Origin: Caulobacter sp. Root1455
GTDB taxonomy: Bacteria; Pseudomonadota; Alphaproteobacteria; Caulobacterales; Caulobacteraceae
Reading direction: 5' to 3'
DNA length: 64,000 nt
Assembly: GCF_001426905.1 (NCBI RefSeq)
Contig: NZ_LMFQ01000004.1
Span: 45,844-109,843, forward strand
A program made the position numbers and the translations under genes. Positions 28,275 to 37,504 of this stretch are shown here, in pieces (the first letter of the stretch is position 1; every line of letters begins with the position of its first letter). The notes under the pieces were generated by a model. The model was not told the DNA's origin and searched no databases. It saw only the letters and a program-made list of their open reading frames with translations.

Positions 28275-29354
28275 TCAGCTCGTCGAAGACACACCGGCCG
28301 GCGCGGAATTTTTTTGTCCGCGGTCGATTTTCAGCACGGTCACGCCATTGGCCGCAACCGCGTGGACCGGCAGCACGGCCGTCACCCCGTCGACGAAGGC
28401 GCTGGTGTCGCCCGAGGTGAACACCCCGCTGATCCGCAACTGGGCGACGCCGGGATCGCCGATCTTCAGCTTGTCGCGAGCGTAGCGGTTCACCCGCTCG
28501 ACGGCCAGGTCCATGGGCTCGTCCTGGAACACCAGTTGGCCGTTCTCCCAGGCCTTGGCGCGGATCGGGTCCAGTTGGCTGACGACCGTGGCGTTGGTCT
28601 TGGTCGAGGTCACCAGTTCGTGGTCGGGGGTCAGCAGCCGGTCGGCCGGCGCGCCGCCGATCTTGACCGGCACGGCGGCGTCGGCGCGGCCCGTCTTGTC
28701 GTCCAGCACCGCCACGTGGCCCTCGTACAGCACCACCCGCATCTGGCCGGTCAAGCGTTCGACGCTGAACACGGTGCCGGTGGCCACCACCAGCTTGTCG
28801 CCGGCCGCCACCGAGAATGGGCGCAGCGGGTCCTTGGCGACCGAGAACTTGGCCCGGCCGCTGTCCAGCCACAGACGGCGGCGGCCGCGCTCGTACTTGA
28901 CCTTCAGCACCGTGGCGCTGTCGAGCGAGGCGCGCGAGCCGTCGGCCAGCTCGACGATCCGCCGCTCGCCCTCGGTGGTGCGATAGACGTCGGGCAGGCT
29001 GGCCCGCCAGGCGACGCCGCCGCCGACGGCGACCACAAGGCAGGCGGCCAGGGCGGTCCACAGCGCCGGGCGCCGGCCGGGACGGGCCCAGCGTCCGTGC
29101 TGGGCGCGGCGCAGGTCTTCAAGCGCTTCGCGACGAAGCGCGATCATGCCGGGGCTGGCGGCCTGCTCCTCGACGGCGCGCCAGGCGGTGACGGCGTCGT
29201 CCAGCAGGCCGCGATGGGCCTCGTCGGCGTCGAACCAGGCCTGCAGCCGGGCCTGTTCGGCCAGGGTCAGCTCGTCGTCGGCCAGGCGCACGCACCACAG
29301 GGCGGCCTGCTCGCGGGCGGCGTCCAGGCGCTCTTCGGACGGGGTCACGGTCAT
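28275..29354 (-). CDS. fecR: FecR-type anti-sigma factor / sigma regulator
   Basis: A 359-residue protein. The cytoplasmic N-terminal DUF4880 part (EQAALWCVRLADDELTLAE, WFDADEAHRGLLDD) is followed by a single TM at about 97-116. The periplasmic FecR domain runs from about 125 (YRTTEGERRIVELADGSRASLDSAT, FSVAAGDKLVVATGTVFSVE), and the C-terminal STN-like part from about 270 (MDLAVERVNRYARDKLKIGDP) would touch the receptor's STN domain. It relays ligand binding from the outer membrane to the ECF sigma factor. The start codon overlaps the sigma gene stop (ATGA). The receptor gene begins 56 bases downstream. Confidence 0.94.
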   Translation of the reverse strand: MTVTPSEERLDAAREQAALWCVRLADDELTLAEQARLQAWFDADEAHRGLLDDAVTAWRAVEEQAASPGMIALRREALEDLRRAQHGRWARPGRRPALWTALAACLVVAVGGGVAWRASLPDVYRTTEGERRIVELADGSRASLDSATVLKVKYERGRRRLWLDSGRAKFSVAKDPLRPFSVAAGDKLVVATGTVFSVERLTGQMRVVLYEGHVAVLDDKTGRADAAVPVKIGGAPADRLLTPDHELVTSTKTNATVVSQLDPIRAKAWENGQLVFQDEPMDLAVERVNRYARDKLKIGDPGVAQLRISGVFTSGDTSAFVDGVTAVLPVHAVAANGVTVLKIDRGQKNSAPAGVSSTS

Positions 29355-29881
29355 TCGCCGGCCCTCACGCGTCGGGTCAGATGGGTCATGGCCTTGAAGA
29401 TGTGCTTTTGCACCGCGCTGACGGAGACGCCGTACAGGGCGGCGAGTTCGGATTGCTTCATGCCTTCCAGACGGAACAGAAGAAAGATGGCGCGTGTGCG
29501 GTCGGGCAACTCGCGCAGGGCGTCGGACACTTCGCCCAGACTTTCGCGGCCCAGCAGCACGCGGGCGGGATCCAGGGGCTCCAGGTCGCCGGTCCCGGAC
29601 CCGATCCCGGCATGGACGCTGGCGCGGTAGTTGGCTCGGACCCGCTCGCGTCGACCCCGGTCGCGCAGCAGGTTGGCGGCCATCTGGAAGATGTAGGCGT
29701 CGGCGTTGTCCATCGGACTGACCTGAGCCGTGGCCAGCTTGGCGAACAGCTCCTGAGTCATGTCCTCGGCGTCGCTGTGGCTGGCGGCGCGGCGCATGAA
29801 GAACGCCATCAGCGCCGGACGATAGCGCCGGTCGAGTCCTCGCAGATCTGGTTCGATGACTGCTCGCACGATCCCGCCCAT
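29351..29881 (-). CDS. fecI: FecI-type ECF sigma factor
   Basis: A sigma factor of 176 residues from ATG 29881. An alternative ATG at 29923 would give 190. Region 2 (YRPALMAFFMRRAASHSDAEDMTQELFAKL) and region 4 (LRELPDRTRAIFLLFRLEGMKQSELAALYGVSVSAVQKHIFKA) are complete, and no regions 1 or 3 are present, as expected for ECF. It probably directs transcription of the receptor and trehalase genes when FecR is relieved. It is divergent from the ABC-F gene, with about 236 bases between their starts. Confidence 0.92.
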   Translation of the reverse strand: MGGIVRAVIEPDLRGLDRRYRPALMAFFMRRAASHSDAEDMTQELFAKLATAQVSPMDNADAYIFQMAANLLRDRGRRERVRANYRASVHAGIGSGTGDLEPLDPARVLLGRESLGEVSDALRELPDRTRAIFLLFRLEGMKQSELAALYGVSVSAVQKHIFKAMTHLTRRVRAGE

Positions 29882-30117
29882 GGGCGTCAGCCCGGGTTCA
29901 AGAGGTTTTGTCTCACCGTGCATGACGCACGACAACGGCCAACCCACAGCGCGCCACGACGACTTTTCTGTTCGGCGACGGAGCCGGCCGTGGCGAGGTC
30001 CGGAGTCAAAACGGTGGCGACAGGCTCCGCTGGATGTCCAGCGCCCGGGGGCGCGCTTGGAATTGGCCTGACTCTAAGGCTGGCGTTCTCGTTCCACCCG
30101 CGTTAGCAGACCGCCCC

Positions 30118-31746
<1,629 letters not shown>

Positions 31747-31811
31747 CGGCGTCGGCCCCTTAGCCGCCTATGGGGACCGCCACGCCCCCGGAGCGGACGC
31801 CGAGACACGGC

Positions 31812-33473
31812 TCATGGCGGCGACTGGCAGCCGCTCGTCCGCGCGGGCAGCACCGGCGCGGTGCTGCCGGTGCGCCAGTTCCACGATTGGCCGCCCTCCG
31901 CCCTTCGCCGGCACATCACCTGCTCGTGGAGGGCGTACATGCCCGGCATGAAGCCTGTCGACGCCCGCGGGACCTCGGCGAAGTGCATGAAGGCGCTCGC
32001 GGAGCCGAACGCGCTCCAGGTCGGTCCGTGCTCGGACGATGGTTTTCCGTCCCGCGCGAAGCTGGTCCAATAGTCCAGCATCGCGTTGGACATCCGCCGC
32101 TCGGCGGCCGTGTCGGGGATCGCCGGCCAGAACGCCGGCGTTTTGCCGATCGCGCCGAAGACGAACGGCACTTCGCTGGCATGGAAGCCCGTCAAGCCCG
32201 CCGCGTCCGCGCTGGGATAGCTGTGGCTGAAATAATAGAGGAACGCGGGCTGACCCAGGGCGGCCTGGTTGCGCACCAGGCGCTCGGAGGTCCAGCCGAA
32301 GACCGCGTCACGCGTGCTGTCCAGCCCGTTCTGTTCGAGATCGGCGGTCGCCGGATAGAGGCGGAGATACTCGTCCGCCAGATCGCCGTAACGCGCCCTT
32401 ATCCCTTCGATATAGGCCGTGGGGTTGGGCGGGACCGGCGGCGCCAGGAAACGAAGGGTGCGGATTTCACCGCTGTTGAACCCGGCGATCAGCGGCACCG
32501 GCGCCTGCTCGCCATGGTCGAACGTATCGACCAGTTGGCGCTTGAGGACCTTGCCGTCGATGGTCCCATAGGGCGCATAGCCGGTCGCTGCGGACGCCTC
32601 CGCCAGTTGACGGGCGTCCATGGCCCGCAGCGCGGCGATGTCGGGCTTCTGCAGCTTGCCCGCTAGCCAGAGGCCGATGTCCTCGGCCGAGTATTCCTCC
32701 CCTCGCTTGGTGCGCAGCTCGGGCATGGTGAACAGATAGCCGCTCTCCACGATCGCCTTGTCGAACGCGCCGCGCGCCCGGGGCGAGGCGAGCAGGTATT
32801 CCACGCTGAGCGCGCCGGCGGATTCCCCGAAGATCGTCACGTTGCGCGGATCGCCGCCGAAGGAGGCGATGTTGTCGCGCACCCATTGCAGCGCCTGGAT
32901 CTGGTCGAGCAGACCGTAGTTTCCGGACGTGTCCTCGGGCGATTCCTTGCTGAGCGCCGGATGCGCCAGATAGCCGAACACGCCCAGACGATAGTTGATC
33001 GAGACCAGCACCACCCCGCGCTTGGCGAATTCCTGGCCGTCGTACATCTTCGAATGGCCCGATCCCCAGATCAGGGTTCCGCCATGGATCCAGACCATCA
33101 CCGGGGCATTGCGCGCATTGGCGGGCGTGGTCACGTCGAGGGTCAGACAATCCTCGGCCATCGGCACCTTGCCCCGATCGTAGGGGCCGGCCGCCATCGG
33201 CGGCTGCATGCACGCCACGCCCATCGTCTGGGCGGCGCGCACACCCTGCCATCGCGGCATCGCGGCCGGAGGCCTCCAGCGGCGCTCGCCGACCGGGGGA
33301 AGCGCATAGGGGATCGCGTGGAACACCTTGGCGTCCCCCTCGCGCAGGCCTTCCACGGCGCCGGCCGGCGCGGTCACGACCGGCGCCACCTCGGCCGCCG
33401 CGGGGAAGCTGGCTCCAGCGGCCATGACGCATGCGAAGAGGAGGACGCCCATCAGGCGCGGAAGACTCGTCAT
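31812..33473 (-). CDS. secreted carboxylesterase type B
   Basis: A 553-residue exported esterase with signal peptide 1-27. The alpha/beta hydrolase fold of the type-B carboxylesterase/para-nitrobenzyl esterase family is complete. The oxyanion segment is VWIHGGTLIWG, the nucleophile Ser218 is in GESAGA, and the His region is GFHASEVPFVFG. The tail (WNWRTGSTAPVLPARTSGCQSPP) is Pro- and Ser-rich. It overlaps the MFS permease stop by one base (TGATG) and is last in the operon that starts with the acyl-CoA ligase. It probably releases an organic acid from an imported ester. The acid is unknown. Confidence 0.92.
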   Translation of the reverse strand: MTSLPRLMGVLLFACVMAAGASFPAAAEVAPVVTAPAGAVEGLREGDAKVFHAIPYALPPVGERRWRPPAAMPRWQGVRAAQTMGVACMQPPMAAGPYDRGKVPMAEDCLTLDVTTPANARNAPVMVWIHGGTLIWGSGHSKMYDGQEFAKRGVVLVSINYRLGVFGYLAHPALSKESPEDTSGNYGLLDQIQALQWVRDNIASFGGDPRNVTIFGESAGALSVEYLLASPRARGAFDKAIVESGYLFTMPELRTKRGEEYSAEDIGLWLAGKLQKPDIAALRAMDARQLAEASAATGYAPYGTIDGKVLKRQLVDTFDHGEQAPVPLIAGFNSGEIRTLRFLAPPVPPNPTAYIEGIRARYGDLADEYLRLYPATADLEQNGLDSTRDAVFGWTSERLVRNQAALGQPAFLYYFSHSYPSADAAGLTGFHASEVPFVFGAIGKTPAFWPAIPDTAAERRMSNAMLDYWTSFARDGKPSSEHGPTWSAFGSASAFMHFAEVPRASTGFMPGMYALHEQVMCRRRAEGGQSWNWRTGSTAPVLPARTSGCQSPP

Positions 33474-34777
33474 CAGAGGGCTCCTTCTTGGAGGCGTTGG
33501 TCGCGGCGGATCAGGCGCGCGAGGATGAGGAACAGCACGGCCGCGATCAGGTACATCGGCGCGAGCGCATAGTAGGCCGCTCGCAGCGCGTGGGGTCCGT
33601 AGACGGGGCGGAAGTGGTCGCTGGCCATGCCGACATAGGTCGGGCCCAGGCCGAGGCCGATGAAGTTCATCACCAGCAGCAGCAACGCGCCGGAGATCAC
33701 GCGCCGTTCGGCGGGCGCCTCGCTCTGAACGAAGGTCACGGTCGCCGACAGGAAGAACGAATTGAGGAACATCGGAACAAGCAGGAACAGCAAAGACAGC
33801 TGCCAGGTCGGCGCCCAGACGAAGGCCAGGAAGAAGGGCAGGGCGAGCACCAGCGAGATCGCCGGGACCGTCGCGTAGGCCGCCTTGCTGCGCGCGGCGA
33901 ACCGATCGACGATCCGCCCCGAGGCATAGATGCCGGCGCTCATGCCGATCCCGACGACCAGGGCGTACCAGATCGCGACATCGGCCAGATGCATGCCCTT
34001 TTCGCGCATGAGGAACAGCGTCGTGAAATTGAGCAGGCCATAGGTGATGAAGTTGCCGGCGCCGCTGGCCAGCGACGCCATGAGCATCAGCGGGTTGCCG
34101 AAGAACTGGGTGATGGTCGCGACCAGTCCGGTGGCCGTGTCAGCGCCGGTGGAGCGAACCGCGGTGTCCATCTGTCCGCGTTTCGGCTCGCGGACGATCA
34201 GATGAACGGCCACCGCGGCGACCACGCCGATGACGCCGATAACGTAGAAGGGGATGCGCCAGCTGAAGGCGGAGGCCAGCGAAGCGCCGAAGGCGATGCC
34301 CAGCGCCGAACCGATCGGCGGGCCGAGATTGAAGATCGCCATGGCCGTGGTCCGCCGCTCGCGCGGGAACGAGTCGGAGATGATGGCGTAGGACGGCGGA
34401 ACTCCGCCCGCCTCTCCGACGCCGACCATCATGCGCGCGACGACAAGCTGTCCATAGTTGCCGACCATTCCGCACGCGGCGGTCGCGCCGCTCCACAGCG
34501 CGCAGGCGACGGCAAGAACCCTGACGCGGCTCGTGCGGTCGGCCAGCCAGCCGATCGGGATGGCGATGAAGCAATAGAAGAGCGCGAAATAGAAGCCGGT
34601 CAGCAGGCCCAACTGGCCGTCGCTGATCTTCAGGCCGTCCTGGATCGGCTTGGCCAGGATCGAGATGAGCTGGCGATCAAGGAAGTTGAGCACATAGACA
34701 AAACACAGCATCGCCAGCGTGATCCGCGCGCCGCTGGGGACGACCGCGGTCTGCCGGGGGGGCGTGGCGCGGGTCAT
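33473..34777 (-). CDS. MFS transporter, Spinster-like
   Basis: A 434-residue inner-membrane permease with about 12 hydrophobic segments. FLDRQLISILAKPIQDGLKISDGQLGLLTG in the first part and GWLADRTSRVRVLAVACALWS in loop 2-3 are typical of the Spinster/aromatic acid-type major facilitator group common in sphingomonads and caulobacters. It lies between the dehydrogenase (112-base gap upstream) and the esterase, whose start it overlaps. It likely moves the acid released by the esterase from periplasm to cytoplasm, where the CoA ligase would trap it. That flow is inference from order. Confidence 0.9.
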   Translation of the reverse strand: MTRATPPRQTAVVPSGARITLAMLCFVYVLNFLDRQLISILAKPIQDGLKISDGQLGLLTGFYFALFYCFIAIPIGWLADRTSRVRVLAVACALWSGATAACGMVGNYGQLVVARMMVGVGEAGGVPPSYAIISDSFPRERRTTAMAIFNLGPPIGSALGIAFGASLASAFSWRIPFYVIGVIGVVAAVAVHLIVREPKRGQMDTAVRSTGADTATGLVATITQFFGNPLMLMASLASGAGNFITYGLLNFTTLFLMREKGMHLADVAIWYALVVGIGMSAGIYASGRIVDRFAARSKAAYATVPAISLVLALPFFLAFVWAPTWQLSLLFLLVPMFLNSFFLSATVTFVQSEAPAERRVISGALLLLVMNFIGLGLGPTYVGMASDHFRPVYGPHALRAAYYALAPMYLIAAVLFLILARLIRRDQRLQEGAL

Positions 34778-34889
34778 GCGCCGCTTCCTAGGTGATCATG
34801 CGCCCGCCCGCCGGCGCGGGCTGGGCGTTGGCCCGGTCTTTCGACTGCTGACACCATCTCGACGTTCGCCTCTTCAGACATCTTCGTTT

Positions 34890-35756
34890 TCATGCCTTGC
34901 CCAGCCAGCCGGGCTTGCCCCGTCCGCCGGAATAGCCGGCGGCGACGCGCTGCTTCAGCAGGGCGGGCGGACGGAAGCGCTCGCCATGGGACTCCCGCAG
35001 AATCTCCTGGACCTGCAGGCACAGGCCGGAGGTGACGTTGTCCATGAGGGCGAACGGTCCGATCGGATGACCAAGACCCAGCCGGCACGCGGCATCCAGA
35101 TCCTCCGGCGTGGCGACGCCTTCCTCGACCAGCCTGACCGCCTCGATCAGCATCGCGTGCAGCATCCGATTGACCGCGAAGCCCGTGACGTCCTTCACCG
35201 CGATCGGCTGTTTGCCGATGCTCTCGAGAATCGAGGTGGTCCAGGCGGCGGTCTCGGGGCTGGTCTCGAACGCCGGCACGACCTCGACCAGAAGCATCCG
35301 GGACACCGGCGAGAAATAGTGCGTGCCGAGAAAGCGCGGCCGGCGCTCCGGCGACAGCGCCGCGCCGAGGGTGGAGATGGGCAGGGTCGACGTATTCGAC
35401 GCGATCACGCAGGCCTCCGGGCACGCCTTGTCGAGCGCCGCCAGGACCTCGCCCTTGACCTCGAGCGATTCAAACACCGCCTCGGTCACCAGGTCGCGGT
35501 CCCCGAAGCTGGCGAGATCCGACGCCGGCCGTACGCGGTCGAGGGCCGTCGCGCGCTGGTCCGCGGTGTAGAGGCCCCGCGATACGCCGCGGTCGAGAAG
35601 CGCGCCCAGTCGGGTCAACGCGTTCTCCAGCGCCGTCGCGTCGCGATCGTGGAGCAGCACGTGCATGCCGCCCAACGCGAAGACGAGCGCGATCTCGGCG
35701 CCCATCAGCCCGGCGCCGACGACGCCAATCCTCGTTTCAGGGGCGGGTCGCGACAT
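34890..35756 (-). CDS. 3-hydroxyacyl-CoA dehydrogenase
   Basis: A 288-residue NAD-dependent dehydrogenase of the beta-oxidation family. The Rossmann motif GAGLMG is at 14-19. The catalytic dyad His147 (GTHYFSPV) and Glu158 (LLVEVVP) is intact, and the C-terminal domain has VTGFAVNRML and GLGHPIGPFALMD. The ATG 35756 start lies inside the end of the acyl-CoA ligase gene (20-base overlap), which argues for coupled translation. With no hydratase or thiolase gene nearby, it may act on a hydroxyacyl-CoA made directly by the ligase or rely on enzymes encoded elsewhere. Confidence 0.92.
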   Translation of the reverse strand: MSRPAPETRIGVVGAGLMGAEIALVFALGGMHVLLHDRDATALENALTRLGALLDRGVSRGLYTADQRATALDRVRPASDLASFGDRDLVTEAVFESLEVKGEVLAALDKACPEACVIASNTSTLPISTLGAALSPERRPRFLGTHYFSPVSRMLLVEVVPAFETSPETAAWTTSILESIGKQPIAVKDVTGFAVNRMLHAMLIEAVRLVEEGVATPEDLDAACRLGLGHPIGPFALMDNVTSGLCLQVQEILRESHGERFRPPALLKQRVAAGYSGGRGKPGWLGKA

Positions 35757-37344
35757 AGCGGTCAAGCTCCCCCGTCTCATAGTCGGCGCGCAGCCGGACC
35801 TTGTCGATCTTGCCGGTCGCGGCCAATGGCATCGCCGGCAGCTGGACGATCTCGTCGGGAAGCCACCAGTCGGCCACCTTGCCCCGCAGGGCGTCGAAGA
35901 ACGCGCGCGCGTCGCCGGTCTCGCCCTGGCGCAGCTCCACCACCAGCACCGGACGCTCGCCCCATTTGGGGTGAGGCTTGCCGATCACCGCGACCTGACC
36001 GACGCGGGGATCGCGGCCGATGATCGCCTCCATCTCCGCGGGGTTGATCCACTCGCCGCCGGACTTGATCAGGTCCTTGGAGCGTCCGCAGATCGTGAGC
36101 GCCCCGCCTTCGTCGATCGTGGCCAGATCGCCCGTGTCGAAATAACCCTCCGCATCGAGCGCGCTCTCCGCGGCGTTGAAATAGCGGTCGATGATCGAGG
36201 GGCCCTTGACCTTCAGATGGCCGATCACGCCGCGCTGCCGCGCCAGCGTGGCGCCATCGGCGTCGGTCAGTTTGAGATCGACGCCGATCGGCGGGCGCCC
36301 CGAGGATCGTTCGCTGGCCGGGGGGAACTGGATCGAATCCACCGTCCCCAGCGGGGACATCTCGGTCATGCCCCAGGTCGTCTGGACCCGCGCGCCCAGG
36401 CGATCCTCCATGCGCCGCATCAGCGCATCGGGGCATTTCGATCCGCCGATGATGACGCGCTCCAGGCTGGGCACGTCCTCCCCGGTGGCGTCGAGATGGT
36501 CGAGCAGGCCGATCCACACCGTCTGCACGCCGCCGGCGATGGTGACGTTCTCGCTTCTGATCAGCGAGGCCAGGCTGGCGCCGTCGAGGTCCCGTCCGGG
36601 AAGCACGAGGCTGGCGCCGACCGCCGGCGCGGAAAAGGGAAGGCCCCAGGCGTTGGCGTGGAACATCGGAATGGCGACCAGGATCGTGTCCTTCGCCGAC
36701 AGGCAATAGGCGTCCGGCTGGATCGACATCAGCGTATGGAGGTAGTTGGAGCGATGGCTGAACACCACGCCCTTGGGCTTGCCGGTCGTGCCCGAGGTGA
36801 AGCAGAGACCCGCGGCGCTGGTCTCGTCGAATTGTCCCCATTGGACTGTCTTTCCGCGCGCCTCGATCAGCGCCTCGAGCCCTTCAATGGGGACCCCACA
36901 GATGCAGGCAATTGACGGGTCGACGGCTTCGTCCAACACGAGCACCCGCTCGATCGTCGGGCACAGCGGCAGCAATTCCGGCAGCATCGACACAAGGTTC
37001 GCGGCGATCGCCAGCACCCGGTCGGCGGCCTCGTTGATCATCGCGGAGAGGTGCGCCGGGGTGAGCCTGGGGTTCAGGGTGTGGCAGACAAGGCCGGCGC
37101 TCATCGTCGCGTAATACAGCTCGAGATGATGCTGGGTGTTCCACGCCAGCGTGCCCACGCGATCCCCGAGCCCCAGCCCCAGCGCGGTCAGAGCACCCGA
37201 CAGGCGGTTGCTGCGCGCGCGCAGTTCCGCATAGCCGACACGCCGCTGAACGGTCCCGCGGGAGGCGGTCACGACCGTGCTGGCCCCGTGCCACTTGGCT
37301 GCGTGGTCGATGAACTTGTCGAGTGTCAGCGGATACTGTTGCAT
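35737..37344 (-). CDS. acyl-CoA synthetase / AMP-dependent ligase
   Basis: A 535-residue ANL-superfamily ligase. The P-loop-like TSGTTGKPKG is at 183-192, the aromatic/acyl-binding region contains TTWGMTEMSP, and GYFDTGDLATID and GRSKDLIKSGGEWINP lead to the C-terminal domain with the catalytic Lys in PLAATGKIDKVRLR. The closest look is to medium/long-chain or substituted-acid CoA ligases. The sequence alone does not fix the acid. It is the first gene of the operon with the dehydrogenase, MFS permease and esterase, 160 bases after the TonB receptor stop and beyond a hairpin. Confidence 0.93.
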   Translation of the reverse strand: MQQYPLTLDKFIDHAAKWHGASTVVTASRGTVQRRVGYAELRARSNRLSGALTALGLGLGDRVGTLAWNTQHHLELYYATMSAGLVCHTLNPRLTPAHLSAMINEAADRVLAIAANLVSMLPELLPLCPTIERVLVLDEAVDPSIACICGVPIEGLEALIEARGKTVQWGQFDETSAAGLCFTSGTTGKPKGVVFSHRSNYLHTLMSIQPDAYCLSAKDTILVAIPMFHANAWGLPFSAPAVGASLVLPGRDLDGASLASLIRSENVTIAGGVQTVWIGLLDHLDATGEDVPSLERVIIGGSKCPDALMRRMEDRLGARVQTTWGMTEMSPLGTVDSIQFPPASERSSGRPPIGVDLKLTDADGATLARQRGVIGHLKVKGPSIIDRYFNAAESALDAEGYFDTGDLATIDEGGALTICGRSKDLIKSGGEWINPAEMEAIIGRDPRVGQVAVIGKPHPKWGERPVLVVELRQGETGDARAFFDALRGKVADWWLPDEIVQLPAMPLAATGKIDKVRLRADYETGELDRYVATRP

Positions 37345-37434
37345 TATCTTCGATGCTTACCGAGTTCAGGAATGAGAGCGGGGGCTGTCGCGGATCGTTG
37401 GCGTTCGCGTGACAGCAGGGTCAGGCGCGCCTTG

Positions 37435-37469
37435 CCGCGGGAGCGGCGATCGCTCGCACACTCCCGCGG
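37435..37469 (-). other. intergenic hairpin between TonB receptor and acyl-CoA ligase genes
   Basis: Perfect 9-bp arms (CCGCGGGAG 37435-37443, CTCCCGCGG 37461-37469) enclose a 17-base loop with a further GCGATCGC palindrome. No U-run follows on the minus strand. It occupies the same position as the terminators behind the other three receptors. Confidence 0.5.
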
Positions 37470-37504
37470 GGCTTCAGCGGCCGATCGGGCGGCGCTGGGT
37501 TTGA

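Noticed and set aside
25624..29881. Calling the FecI/FecR/receptor set a ferric citrate system
   Set aside because: Family similarity does not give the ligand. No citrate or siderophore gene is linked, and the neighbour is a trehalase.
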